A stretch of 64,000 nucleotides of DNA from Pteria penguin (lineage: Eukaryota; Mollusca; Bivalvia; Pterioida; Pteriidae): assembly GCA_035048485.1 (NCBI GenBank), contig CM068592.1, forward strand, positions 35,534,001-35,598,000, given 5' to 3'. Below, in pieces: positions 1 to 11,800 of the stretch. Each line of letters begins with the position of its first letter. Within the stretch, counting starts at the first letter, position 1. The notes under the pieces were generated by a model, which saw nothing but the letters and a program-made list of their open reading frames with translations, had not been told where the DNA came from and made no database searches. The position numbers and the translations under genes were made by a program.

Positions 1-257
1 TATCCTTCTTAGTTTTTGTCAATATTTGTTTATTTTGACAACAGTTTAGTTTGATATACATAGAATTTTGCAAGGTTAACGTTGAAGTTCAACTTCATAC
101 CATATCAGTTTAAATTGAGTCACTTTATTGAAAGCAAATTATTTATTTCATTCAAATATTTTGCATTTTTGATTATATTACTTTTAAACTGTTCACATCA
201 ATATTGCAAATATTATTGAAAAAATTTGTGTACATTGCTGAAACAAACAAAGAAATC

Positions 258-1415
258 ATGGCAGAGGATTTATCTAAAGAAGAAATAGAGGCCATTGCTG
301 CTGCATTCAAGGAAATGAAAGTGAGACCAAAAGCAGACAGTGCTGAAGACATGAAGAAGTGGATGATAGATTATGTTGCTCAGATGAAGGATGCTAACCC
401 TGATCAGACATCTCCACAGTCTACCATTAAACAGGAGCCAAGCAATGATGCTGCATCTGTATCAACATCCAAAATACAGAGCCATTACATACCTAAACTA
501 TCATGCTTCAGTGGTGACAGTAGTAAGCAGGATACATCATATGACCTGTGGAAGTACGAAGTAGACTGCCTCATAAAAGAGAAGTACACAGAGAGTAGTA
601 TAGCGCAAGCCATCCGTCGTTCATTGCGAGGAGATGCCGGCAAAGTTGCCATGCGTCTTGGTCCAGAAGCATCAGTCACTGCCATATTAGATAAGATGGA
701 AAGCGTATTCGGGACTATGGAGAGAGGTGAAAAGATTTTAGAAGAATTTTATAGTGCCAAGCAGAAGAAAGATGAAGATAGTATGGCATGGAGCTGCAGA
801 TTGGAGGAGATATTCCGTAAAGCAGTGGTAAAAGGTGTGATGAGAAGGGGAGAGGCCAACGACAAGCTACGATCCAGATATTGGAACGGTCTACATCAAT
901 GGTTACAGGATGTCAGTGGATACAAGTATGATCGTTTGACAGATTTTGACGATTTGCGTAAAGAAGTTAGACTTATGGAAAGGGAGCATAACAACAAGAA
1001 AGCTCAAGCCAACATGGCCATCCCTACATCTGATGATGCAACAAGCCAACCCAGTGAACTACAGGAGTTAAAAGGTATGATCCAGCAATTAACTACCAAG
1101 GTTACACAAATGGAGAAGGACAAACAGAAAGAGAGCCATCATACCAATGATAGACAGAAACAGCCATACGGAGGTGGACATAGACAACAGCAAAGAGGTC
1201 ATCATAATAGAAGAAATAGACAACAGAGAAACTACAGAGATGGAGAGGAATCATATGTTGATCCTAGACCTGATTCATATGATACTTTCACGGAGGAACC
1301 AGTGTGTTATAGGTGTGGACAATCCGGTCACCTTCAGCTAGGATGCAGAGTTATTTTACACCATAGACGTAACCCGTTAAACTTCAACAGACCTGCGTCG
1401 GGGGACAGACGTTAG
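258..1415 (+). CDS. gag: Ty3/gypsy element 1 Gag
   Basis: Gag-like capsid/nucleocapsid protein of an LTR retrotransposon, about 385 residues. The ATG at 258 is chosen because the frame upstream of it opens without an ATG. The N-terminal half is charged and helical. The C-terminal part is Q/R/H-rich and ends in one CCHC zinc knuckle (C-x2-C-x4-H-x4-C, residues about 349-363), the RNA-binding signature of retroelement nucleocapsids. Pol lies downstream in the -1 frame. Its frame is already open across the Gag stop, so Pol is probably made by -1 frameshifting or reinitiation. The frame is uninterrupted, which suggests a young or functional copy. The family call rests on the zinc knuckle and on the pol beside it; the Gag subclade was not determined. 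Confidence 0.85.
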   Translation: MAEDLSKEEIEAIAAAFKEMKVRPKADSAEDMKKWMIDYVAQMKDANPDQTSPQSTIKQEPSNDAASVSTSKIQSHYIPKLSCFSGDSSKQDTSYDLWKYEVDCLIKEKYTESSIAQAIRRSLRGDAGKVAMRLGPEASVTAILDKMESVFGTMERGEKILEEFYSAKQKKDEDSMAWSCRLEEIFRKAVVKGVMRRGEANDKLRSRYWNGLHQWLQDVSGYKYDRLTDFDDLRKEVRLMEREHNNKKAQANMAIPTSDDATSQPSELQELKGMIQQLTTKVTQMEKDKQKESHHTNDRQKQPYGGGHRQQQRGHHNRRNRQQRNYRDGEESYVDPRPDSYDTFTEEPVCYRCGQSGHLQLGCRVILHHRRNPLNFNRPASGDRR

Positions 1416-1465
1416 GTCATACAGAAGGTTCCCGCCCTAGTTCCAGGTATCAACAACAAACATCT

Positions 1466-4400
1466 TTGGTTGGGAATGCATCTGAAGTTACAATATCCAT
1501 TGATGGTAAGGAAGTTACATCACTTTTAGATACAGGGTCTACTGTTTCGACTGTTAGTGAGTCATTTCATCAACATCATCTCCAGCATCTACCACTTAAT
1601 CCAATAAATGATATTTTACACATTGAGTGTGCGGATGGTGGAATATTACCCTATAGTGGATACATTGAAGCTACAATTACTTCATCTGGACTTCCTCAAA
1701 CTTCAACTTCAACACTTTTCCCCATTCTTGTTGTACCTGATAGCAAATATAATAAGGATGTACCTGTACTTTTAGGGACCAACATTTTGCGACACTTACT
1801 CGACAATGTTCGTACCAAATATGGAGAGCAGTATTTACAGTCCGCAGAACTACACACACCATGGTATTTGACATTCCGTACTATGACATTGAGGGAAAAG
1901 GAGCTGAAGCGTAAACAGAATATACTTGGGATAGTGAAGTCTGCTGAGACACGCCCAGTTATTATATCACCTAATTCCAGTGTATCAGTTTCAGGCTACA
2001 TAGACAGATCATTATCATATCAACATACACCAGCATTACTTCAGCCTACTTTTCACTCTGTTATTCCACCAGACCTTGATATTGAACCAACAGTCATCAA
2101 CTATACTTACCCTGTTCACAATTTGGTCCAAGTTCGAATCGATAACATCACTACACGCACTGTACAAATACCACCTAAAGCTATTTTATGCGAGATACAA
2201 CCGGTAGCGATAGAAGATATTAACATCTGTAAAAGAGCTCATGTCACAGACAACTTGTTGGACTTGGTGCAGATTGAAAAAGATACCCTTACACCTGAGC
2301 AGATACGGGATGGAGAGAATTTATTGCAACAATACCATGATGTCTTTTCTAAATCTGACACTGACATTGGACATTCTAAGATGGTGAAACATCGCATCGA
2401 ACTCTATGATGATGTACCTTTTAAGCAACGTTCACGGCGTATCCCACCAGCTATGTTCGATGAAGTTAAACAACATCTTCAGACATTACTTGATGGAGGA
2501 ATAATACAGAGATCGAAGTCACCGTGGTCTAGTAATGTCGTACTTTGTCGCAAGAAGAACAACGAGTTGAGAATGTGTGTCGATTACAGACAGTTGAACC
2601 ATCGTACTAAGAAAGATTCATATGCTCTGCCCAGGGTCGAAGACATTTTAGATGCACTCAGCGGCAACAAGTATTTCACAATTTTAGATATGAAAAGTGG
2701 TTACCATCAAATTGAAGTTCTTGAAGCCCATAAGGAGCGTACAGCATTTACTGTAGGTCCATTAGGGTTCTTCGAATATAACCGTATGCCGTTTGGACTT
2801 GTTAACGCACCTGCCACCTACCAGCGTCTCATGGAACAGTGCTTCGAGGGTCTTCATCTTGACATATGCTATATTTACCTCGACGATCTTATCATATATG
2901 CAAAGACCTATGAGGAACACCTTCAACGAGTAGAGAAAATTTTTCAACGCCTTAGAGAAGTAAACTTAAAGTTATCCCCAAAGAAGTGTGAATTCTTCAA
3001 GCGTAAAGTTAAATATGTAGGAAACATCGTCTCAGAGAATGGTATTGAGCCAGACCCCGGAAAGATTGAAAAGGCAAAAGAATGGCCGACACCAACCAAT
3101 CCTGATGATGTCCGTAAATTTTTAGGATTTGTCGGGTACTATCGCCGATTCATTGAAGGATTTTCTGATATTGCTCGGCCGCTTAATGATCTCTTACCTG
3201 AGGGAAAACAGAAGAAGACCAGGAAGGGAGCTAAGCCTAAACCACCACCTGATAATTGGTCATGGGGTCCAGAGCAGGAAACAGCATTTGCCACCCTTAA
3301 AGAGAAGCTTATTTCTTACCCAATACTAGCTTATGCTGACTATTCCTTACCCTTTGAGCTTCACATTGACGCATCTTCCAGTAGCCTTGGAGCAGTTCTA
3401 TACCAGACTCAGGAAAATCAAAAGAGAGTTATTGCATATGCTAGTAGAAGTTTGTCCAAGAGTGAAAGGAACTACCCAGCACATAAACGGGAATTCTTAG
3501 CACTGAAATGGTCCGTTTGTGAAAAGTTTCAAGATTATCTCTATGGACACCAGTTCACAGCAATTACAGATAATAATCCACTCACCTATGTCATGACAAC
3601 TGCCAAACTTGATGCCACTGGTCAGAGATGGGTTGCTGCCCTTGCAAATTTCAGTTTTGACATCAAATATAGACCTGGTAGTCAGAATGCTGATGCTGAC
3701 AGTTTATCTCGTTTTCCAGAGCAACATTCTACTCAGATTTCATCAAATACCATCAAAGCTCTATGTAATCATACTCACCATGTTCCATATGTTGAGACAT
3801 TGGCAGTCACATCTAGCCCAGTAGAGAATTTACATCATATACCTGATTTTTCGGAGGTTAACATTAGACAACGTCAACGTGAAGACACTGTCATCAAATT
3901 CTGGATACCTTATGTAAACAGAAAATTCAAGCCATCCAAGTTCCGCTTACCTTTTAGTAACCAGCAGTACCATTCTTTGCTCTATCGGAACTTTGACAAG
4001 CTTCATTTGAAAGATGGTATTCTTGTACGTGACACCATAATCAACAATCAGGTTAGATCACAGATTGTCTTACCTCGTTCCTGCATTCAGACTGTGTTAC
4101 ACCACCTACATACCAACATGGGTCATCCTGGCAGAGACAAGACAACCAGCTTAGTCAGAGACAGATTTTTCTGGTTCGGTATGACGTCAGATGTAGAGCA
4201 TTATGTAACCAAGTGTCGACGTTGCATTTTGAGGAAGACTCCGACAACAGAGCGAGCACCGTTAGTGAACATCATGACGTTCCAACCCTTAGAACTTGTC
4301 TGCCTAGATTATCTTACCTTAGAGTCATCCAAGGGTGGTTACCAGAACATTCTTGTCATTACTGATCATTTCACCCGTTATGCTCAAGCCATCCCCACTA

Positions 4401-5773
4401 AGAACCAGACAGCTAAAACAACCGCCGATGTGCTTTTCAACAACTTTATTCTGCACTACGGTATACCCCTCAAGCTACACAGTGATCAAGGAGCACAGTT
4501 TGAATCAAAGATCATTAAAGAATTATGTAGCATCATGGGAATTAGTAAATCTAGAACAACCCCATATCATCCAATGGGTAATGGAGTCTGTGAGAGATTT
4601 AACAGGACTTTGCTGAAGATGCTTGGTACCCTTGAAAACAACCAGAAGCAAGACTGGAAAACCTATATTTCGCCCATAGTTCATGCTTATAACTGCACTA
4701 GACAGGAAACCACCCAACAATCCCCTTTCTTTTTAATGTTTGGTAGAGAGCCCAGACTTCCTGTAGATGTAGTATTTAACACCAGCCAGACTTCATCCAA
4801 ATCATCGTTACAGGACTATATTGAGTCACTCAGGTCAAAGCTACAACATTCATATCATTTGGCTCAGGCACACATCAAGAAAGCTCAGACCAGACAGAAG
4901 AAAACCTATGACATCAAGGTTAGAGGAGCCATAGTACAACCAGGTGACAGAGTACTCACCAAGATAGTAGCCTGGGATGGGAAGCACAAACTATCTGACA
5001 AGTGGGATGAGGATGCTTATATTGTTGAGAGCCAGCCAAATCCAGACATTCCAGTGTACGTAGTGCACAAAGAAGATGATGAAACTTTGAAGAAAACACT
5101 TCACCGCAACTTAATGCTACCAATTGGAATTTTAGAGAATGCCACCAAACCAGTACCAGCACCTCGTCATCCAAAACAGATTACAAAAGAGAATACCAGC
5201 ATAGTTATTCCTGCCGAAGAGGAAAGTCACCATGATATGTCCAGTGATAGTGATGACGAAGACTTGTATTTCATTCAGAAGGTAGACACCATTGCTGACA
5301 GTGGTGTGAGTGCACCTACCTTTGAGAGCAATGTATCAGAGACACCACCAGTTAGACCAGAATCAACACAGGATTCATCACAGAACCAACATGTTGATAC
5401 TGAAGTTGCTGCCATTTTACCTTCTGAGGATGATACAGGGTTACAGTCCACAGAAGTCAGGGAGGACGCTCCTTCACTTGGCGAACAGAGATCAAGTGCT
5501 TCTGTGTCTGACGATAAAACTAGAGATAACAGAGATACAGAATCTACAATTGTTAGAAGATCTGTTAGAGAGAGAAAACCCCCAACATGGATGACAGGTG
5601 GTGAATATCAGATGAACCAACAGCAAAGTATTAGTACAACATCCGTTGTAAATGAACCCGACTGGAAACTGAGAGCAGATTATCTACAGACATTGACAAA
5701 TTCAGGTATTTTTAGTTCTGTAGACAGTGACGTTGCCAAGGCATTATTGAATATTGTGACAGGTAAACCATAA
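1466..5773 (+). CDS. pol: Ty3/gypsy element 1 Pol polyprotein (PR-RT-RH-IN)
   Basis: Intact Pol of about 1435 residues. Domain order is that of Ty3/gypsy: aspartic protease (DTGS near residue 20), reverse transcriptase (MCVDYRQLN near 370, YLDD near 470), RNase H (HIDASSSSLGA near 632), integrase zinc finger (H-x-H to C-x2-C, about 880-925) and integrase core. The core acidic positions are near 947 (LDYLTLE), 1004 (HSDQGAQFES) and 1035-1040 (NGVCERFNR). A GDRV...DKWDEDAYIV segment follows, like the integrase C-terminal domain. A Ser/Asp/Glu-rich tail of about 250 residues ends the protein and resembles no enzyme I know. The frame is open upstream of the first listed codon and overlaps the end of gag at -1, so the true N-terminus depends on the frameshift site. 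There is no internal stop or frameshift. Confidence 0.93.
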   Translation: MVGNASEVTISIDGKEVTSLLDTGSTVSTVSESFHQHHLQHLPLNPINDILHIECADGGILPYSGYIEATITSSGLPQTSTSTLFPILVVPDSKYNKDVPVLLGTNILRHLLDNVRTKYGEQYLQSAELHTPWYLTFRTMTLREKELKRKQNILGIVKSAETRPVIISPNSSVSVSGYIDRSLSYQHTPALLQPTFHSVIPPDLDIEPTVINYTYPVHNLVQVRIDNITTRTVQIPPKAILCEIQPVAIEDINICKRAHVTDNLLDLVQIEKDTLTPEQIRDGENLLQQYHDVFSKSDTDIGHSKMVKHRIELYDDVPFKQRSRRIPPAMFDEVKQHLQTLLDGGIIQRSKSPWSSNVVLCRKKNNELRMCVDYRQLNHRTKKDSYALPRVEDILDALSGNKYFTILDMKSGYHQIEVLEAHKERTAFTVGPLGFFEYNRMPFGLVNAPATYQRLMEQCFEGLHLDICYIYLDDLIIYAKTYEEHLQRVEKIFQRLREVNLKLSPKKCEFFKRKVKYVGNIVSENGIEPDPGKIEKAKEWPTPTNPDDVRKFLGFVGYYRRFIEGFSDIARPLNDLLPEGKQKKTRKGAKPKPPPDNWSWGPEQETAFATLKEKLISYPILAYADYSLPFELHIDASSSSLGAVLYQTQENQKRVIAYASRSLSKSERNYPAHKREFLALKWSVCEKFQDYLYGHQFTAITDNNPLTYVMTTAKLDATGQRWVAALANFSFDIKYRPGSQNADADSLSRFPEQHSTQISSNTIKALCNHTHHVPYVETLAVTSSPVENLHHIPDFSEVNIRQRQREDTVIKFWIPYVNRKFKPSKFRLPFSNQQYHSLLYRNFDKLHLKDGILVRDTIINNQVRSQIVLPRSCIQTVLHHLHTNMGHPGRDKTTSLVRDRFFWFGMTSDVEHYVTKCRRCILRKTPTTERAPLVNIMTFQPLELVCLDYLTLESSKGGYQNILVITDHFTRYAQAIPTKNQTAKTTADVLFNNFILHYGIPLKLHSDQGAQFESKIIKELCSIMGISKSRTTPYHPMGNGVCERFNRTLLKMLGTLENNQKQDWKTYISPIVHAYNCTRQETTQQSPFFLMFGREPRLPVDVVFNTSQTSSKSSLQDYIESLRSKLQHSYHLAQAHIKKAQTRQKKTYDIKVRGAIVQPGDRVLTKIVAWDGKHKLSDKWDEDAYIVESQPNPDIPVYVVHKEDDETLKKTLHRNLMLPIGILENATKPVPAPRHPKQITKENTSIVIPAEEESHHDMSSDSDDEDLYFIQKVDTIADSGVSAPTFESNVSETPPVRPESTQDSSQNQHVDTEVAAILPSEDDTGLQSTEVREDAPSLGEQRSSASVSDDKTRDNRDTESTIVRRSVRERKPPTWMTGGEYQMNQQQSISTTSVVNEPDWKLRADYLQTLTNSGIFSSVDSDVAKALLNIVTGKP

Positions 5774-6133
5774 CATCATATTTTGAATTATTTTGGTACA
5801 TATTATACTCAGTCAGTTTTATTTTTCCAGATGATCAGTTTAGTACATATTTTTTTGCATTTCAGAGAGTATTGTATTTACTTGGTAATACAATTTTCAT
5901 ATGCTTTGTATTTTTTTATAGTGTATTTTTCTTATGATTCATTGTATGATCATCGGTCAGTAGATATGTATTTCATTTTTTTCATTATTTTTGTAATAAT
6001 GTTTTTACCCATTTTTTTCAGTCATTAGAGTTATTACCTGTAAAATTTTTGTATCATGTAACATTCATTTCTTTTTCATTTGTGAAAGCCATTGATTGTG
6101 TTATGTTATCTTATGTCGAGGACGACATTTTCT

Positions 6134-6143
6134 AAAGGGGAGG
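6134..6143 (+). other. Polypurine tract of Ty3/gypsy element 1
   Basis: AAAGGGGAGG lies a few bases before the TGTAGTAG start of the 3' LTR. This is the expected place for the plus-strand primer of LTR-element reverse transcription. Confidence 0.6.
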
Positions 6144-6147
6144 TGTA

Positions 6148-6838
6148 TGTAGTAGAGTGATTTATTACATGTTTGTAATAAATATCTGGATATTTATTTG
6201 TATTTTCATTTATTGTATTGTTCTTTAATAATACTTACTGTTTTGATCCATTTTTAGAACTGAAGGGACTTTCCCTACATACTTTTCTATTTTTATAACA
6301 GGAACAAGTATGACATCACTGAGGTCAGTTATTGTATAACATTACATGTCATTGGTCAAGCATAATTCAACTTTAAAACTCTTTTCATTGGTTATATTTT
6401 TTCCCACCAATTTATAGTCAGTGGTCATTGTTATTTCTTAGAGTGAAGACATGTTTATTTTCATAAGAAGAGATTTGTAATTTTCATCTTAGATCATCTA
6501 TCGACTGTTTGCCATCTGATGTATATTTTTCACAAGAGCCTTGTATCATATACAGGTAATTATTGTGTGAATTATTATTGAATTAATCATTGTTTGAATG
6601 TGTGATTTTCTGTTTGATAATAATATTTTTGTGATTTCTAATTGTGTAATTTTGAGGAATGAATTATATTTTTCATAGAGATATATTTTGGGAAACTGTA
6701 TAATTCATATATGTTTTGATGCTGTAATTTTATTTTTTATTTATTATTGTTATTATAAATTTCCAGGACTGTTTATATTATCTGGAATAAAATCATGAAC
6801 CTAGACTACTCTTGTCATCATATTTGACCACTACAACA
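6148..6838 (+). mobile_element. 3' LTR of Ty3/gypsy element 1
   Basis: It begins TGTAGTAG directly after the polypurine tract and ends at CCACTACA or a few bases later, so the 3' border is uncertain by about 3 bp. It contains an AATAAA-type signal near 6785. The matching 5' LTR would lie before base 1, so LTR identity and target duplication cannot be read here. The first 257 bp recur in inverted orientation at 6841-7097, which independently marks the LTR start. Confidence 0.75.
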
Positions 6839-6840
6839 TT

Positions 6841-7097
6841 GGAAAAAATACAACCAATGAAAAGAGTTTTAAAGTTGAATTATGCTTGACCAATGACATG
6901 TAATGTTATACAATAACTGACCTCAGTGATGTCATACTTGTTCCTGTTATAAAAATAGAAAAGTATGTAGGGAAAGTCCCTTCAGTTCTAAAAATGGATC
7001 AAAACAGTAAGTATTATTAAAGAACAATACAATAAATGAAAATACAAATAAATATCCAGATATTTATTACAAACATGTAATAAATCACTCTACTACA
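6841..7097 (-). mobile_element. Inverted partial LTR of the element 1 family
   Basis: Reverse complement of the first 257 bp of the neighbouring LTR (6148-6404), nearly identical by eye with one clear mismatch near the inner end, and ending at the LTR terminus CTACTACA. With the forward LTR it forms an inverted repeat with arms of about 257 bp and a spacer of about 436 bp. Confidence 0.85.
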
Positions 7098-8785
7098 ATC
7101 AGACCTAGTAGCATATTGTTTACATAATATTCTGAAGTACATTGTGCACTGTATGTCCCAATTTTAGCTCACCTGGCTGCTATATATACATCTATGGTAT
7201 TACAAATGTTTCTTACCATTTGTGTGACTAAAGTAATAATGAACATAGTATTACATTATATTTTCATATGCTAAATGGAGAAGAAGAGATTGAGCAATGC
7301 ATTCAGCTCATTATATAATTCTGTTTGAAGCATAGGATTTGCAACTTACTCCTAATTTGTTGAGTACCTACTAAAACTTACTTACAACAATACAGAATTC
7401 CTGCAGATACAAAATATGTTAATATGGTGCATTTGTATAAACAAATTTTATTTGATCTTTAGAATTTATCACATAACTTCAAAGAATATATGTAATTGGT
7501 ATAATAGGTCATCAAAATTTGTTATAACAACTGAAAAATTCCTGATGCAATTTTCGGTCATGTATGCTATTTTAACGATGTGTGCTTTGTTTTATTAAGG
7601 GTCGTTACATGTAAAAACACACGCAGTTTTATCTCGTTAGATACTCATGATTATTTTCTTGAGCAACATCAATTATTTGCTTGTTATCAATAATAGGTAC
7701 TCTTAATTTCCATTTACACGTAACCAATGAATGCCCAACGAAAATTATAATTATTCACTTGCGATTGTCTAAACCAATGGAAAGAATACATGATGGTAAA
7801 CACCACACCCACAAAAATGTCTTTATGAATCACCATGGATATTATATAATAATTGATGTAAAAGAAATAGTATTTGAAAATGACGTTTTATTAGCCAATG
7901 AAAAATAATGATAAAATATTATGATAAATTACATCACGCCCAAAGAAACGTTGATTATACAATGCAATGCAATAATAATAATAATAATAATAATATAATA
8001 ATAAAATAAATCAAGGTTAAAAAATATAAATGAAAAATAAATTGTAAATAAACTTTATTAACTACCAATATTTATTACAATGGTTTAAAAATACCAATAA
8101 CATTAACAACTAATAAGATCTATGAATTCTCATTTCATTCATGTATATAAATACAGTTGTCTTCCTTTGAAAATGGCGAACGACATAGCTGTGAAGAATT
8201 TAAAATTGAATAAATTCGCATTCTGTTGTTAATACTTAGTGTATCTGAACAAAATTTCACAACTAGGTTTATTTTATTATTATTTATTGATTGATATCAA
8301 ATTTTACGCATAAAACCCCGACAAACACCGTTGGCGTATGGTTGGCTTATGGTTGGCTTAAAATCTCCCGTTGGTTTAAAGTAGTCTGACCGTAATTACC
8401 AGTGCTTTTCATATGCCTTGAAATACTACATGGCTGTTTATCGCAACAGTCAGTTTTGGAAAATATATTCAAATGAGATTTACAAACCTTATTAAGTAAA
8501 AAGTATATGCTTTGAAGTATGCCTCCAGCTACCCTCTTATGATTATGGCATTGTATGTATTAATTCCAAAACTATCAGAAATTAAGAAAAATTTTCTTTT
8601 GTAAAATTATCTTCATCATTTGTTTTCAAGAGAAGTGATCTGAATATGATTATGGAGTTTATAGATGTAAAGTTTCATAAATTAATCATTCTAACTCTAC
8701 GGATTTCTTTGATTTATTACTAGCGTTAGTTTCCACTTCACCAAGTCTATTTCATTCATCACCGATTACCATCAGCCAGCCAGAC
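7098..8785. other. Intergenic region upstream of HAGH
   Basis: AT-rich. No coding exon is recognised. It holds an (AAT)n microsatellite at about 7971-7999 and, at 8335-8365, a short repeat of a TTGGCTTATGG-like word. The HAGH promoter and any upstream non-coding or leader exon should be in the last part, but no TATA box or initiator can be picked with confidence. Confidence 0.5.
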
Positions 8786-8890
8786 ATGAAGATAAGACTG
8801 CTGCCAGCACTAGAGGATAATTATATGTACCTCATTATTGATGAAGATACCAAGCAATGTGCTGCAGTGGATCCAGTAGAGCCAAAAAAG
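8786..8890 (+). CDS. HAGH: HAGH exon 1
   Basis: 35 codons, [16 protein letters not shown] through DPVEPKK, ending in phase 0 before a GTTAGT donor. This is the N-terminal beta strand and substrate-side segment of glyoxalase II. Degenerate copies of its last ~30 bp plus the donor follow in intron 1. Confidence 0.93.
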
Positions 8891-11800
8891 GTTAGTATTA
8901 ACATCAAAACAGCTCAAGATTCTCTGCACACAACCGATATACAAAACAAATTTATAGGCAGAATCTCTGACTACATATCAAAAGAATGCATGCATGAACT
9001 TGATAATATCACTCTGTGCATCCAATGAAACCAAAAAAAAAAAAATAATAGTAGAAACATCACTCAGTACATCTGGTAGAACCAAAGGAGGCAAGTGCAA
9101 ACATGATTCAGTGCATACAGCAGAACGAAAATAGACAGGGATAAACATTAGTATCAGTACATCTGGTAAAACTAAACAAGGCAGCAAAAAGATCGATCAC
9201 ATTGTACATCTAGTAAAACCAAAAAAGGTAAGTACAAACATTACTATATCTATTAGAACCAAAAAAGGCAAGTAATTTTGTTTGATTTTTAGATGGGGAC
9301 AAAATTTTGTCGACGTCTTTTTCAATGGGTACGCCTGGATGTTGACCTGATAATATCTCTAACTTCAAATGTACGCCAAGATATAGTACGGAGAATGTAT
9401 CTTGTTTTTCACTCAGTACCTACTCAGAAGTAGAAATTGTGATTATGAAAATTAAAATAGTAAATTTACGAATGAATGTACTGATATAATGATGCAATCA
9501 AAATGATATACACATAGAGACAAGACAAGACTTCAATAAACCACTTTCGGAAGTTGAATCCATAAAATGTAGGTCAAGAGCAGAGCATCTGTCCGATAGA
9601 TTTTCAGACTGTCATTGTTGCACATTTTCAGACATTTTCTTTGATTTTCTCATGGTAGGTTACTAAATGCTTTAATTTTGTATTTTGAATTAAGTGTAAA
9701 TGAAAATAGATGGAACACAAAAATAATTTCACAATTATTTCTTCAAATACGGACTTGTTCTTCAGAACTAATTGAACTTCTTAATGAATCTAGACATGAA
9801 TGAAATCCTCATGTCACTTACAAGTACTGTTGCTCTTTTGGCTGGATCTGCCCAGGGGTCAGTCCATCGTGGTGTGGAAAGTAGGTACATGGTATGAAAA
9901 GTAGGTACATGGTGTAGAAAGTAGGTACATGGTGTAGAAAGTAGGTACATGGTGTGGAAAGTAGATACATGGTATAGAAAGTAGGTATGGGGAGGAACCA
10001 TCTTTTGGAAAAAGGAACTTTAGGTTGGATATTTGAATGAAGGACTGAATGTATAAAAGTGTTGTGGAATGATGTAGTGTGTGGTTCAGTCCTGCATGAA
10101 TTAGAATATCTTTAAAAGTATACACTGTTAAAGAACGTTCTGATTATATTTAAGTTTCTCATGTGCTCAAGGTACTAAGGTGTGCGATCAAGTGCAAGTA
10201 ACTTATTTGTGTGGGCAGTTGACTGTGGTAAGGTATGGTCAGTCAATCTCAGTCGCCGTCTATATTTTACCATATTATATAGAAAGAAAGAGAATTCTTA
10301 TCTATGGCACACAAAAGACCATATGCAAATGGTCTCTTTATTGAGGTCAGTTATTTGCCCTTGTTTATTTGTTGGTTCACTGAGGTGGTAAACAAGTGGC
10401 ATTAAAGTTGTACAAGGACTGTTATTTATATTTTCTTTCTTTATGTGGTCAGTTAACCATGGCAAGAAATGGTCATTCGAGTAGCAGTCACCTTTATATA
10501 CCTGACCATGATATGCAGAACTGATTGGCTTGCGGCACTGATGATCTGGGTTCGATTCCCGGGTTGCGCCACTTTGTTTAAAAGGTTGGTTATCTCCTGC
10601 TTCCATGTCACAATATAACTGGAAAATTGTTGAAAGCAACGTAAAACACCAATCAACCAACCAACTTATCAGGGGCAGACAAATCATCTTGTTGAAATTG
10701 CCATTATATATCCTGTTATAATGCTCCATCAGTACTCTGTGAAATTTCATTATGTAACACTGACAGAGACTAGAGCTATAAGGATAGTATCATTAATGGT
10801 GCTTTATTGAAGTTTTCTATTGTACAGTTGCTTGATGCAGTTAAGGAGGAGAATGTCAAGGTGACCACTGTCCTGACAACACATCACCACTGGTCAGTAG
10901 GAAGTACATTCAGCTCTTGAATCACTATCTTTAGTCAGACATTAATGAGTACTATATTAAGTTTGTACATGTACCATATTTGGCTCACTTAATAACCTCA
11001 CCAAGCCTATCCCAAACCCTGACCGTACATGTTATTTAATTCGCTCTTAATCAGACCTGTGTGTTAACAAACCGAGGATTCCATGATCCAGAGATCATTT
11101 ACATATAGTCCATTACTCACTAACACAGTCCATTATGCATTAACACAGTTCAATACTCACTAATACAGTCCATTAATCACTAACACAGTCCAGTATTCAC
11201 TTACACAGTCCATTACCCACTAACACAGTCCATTACTCACTAACACAGTCCACTACTCACTAACACAGTTCATTACCCACTAACACATTTCATTACTCAT
11301 TAACACAGTCCATTATTCACTAACACAGTTCAACACTCACTAATACAGTCTATTACTCACTAACACAGTCCATTACTCACTTACACAATCCATTACCCAC
11401 TAACACAGTTCAATACTCACTAATACAGTCCATTTCTCACTAACACAGTCCATTACTCACTAATACAGTCTATTACTCACTAACTCACAGTTTATTACTC
11501 ACTAACGCAGTCCATTACTCATTAACGAGTCAGTTGTGCTGAATGTACTTATAAGTGTTTCAGTTAACAGATTTAGTAATCTACATCATAAGATGATTAA
11601 CGTATTCGGTGATCTACATCATAAGACGATTCAATGATACACATGATCAATACATGTTATTATTATGCCCCCCTTCGAAGAAGGAGGGGCATATTGCTTT
11701 GCTGCTGTCGGTTGGTCGGTCGGTCTGTCTGTCCATTTAGTTTCCGCACATTATCTCTGGAACCAAAAAAGATATTAAATTGATATTTGTTATACAGATA

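Noticed and set aside
5783..6028. 81-codon open frame after pol
   Set aside because: Phe/Tyr/Ile-rich translation of T-rich 3' non-coding sequence of the LTR element. An env is not supported.
11105..11535. Regularly spaced array, CRISPR-like at first sight
   Set aside because: 20 bp units are head to tail with no unique spacers, inside a eukaryotic intron: a minisatellite.
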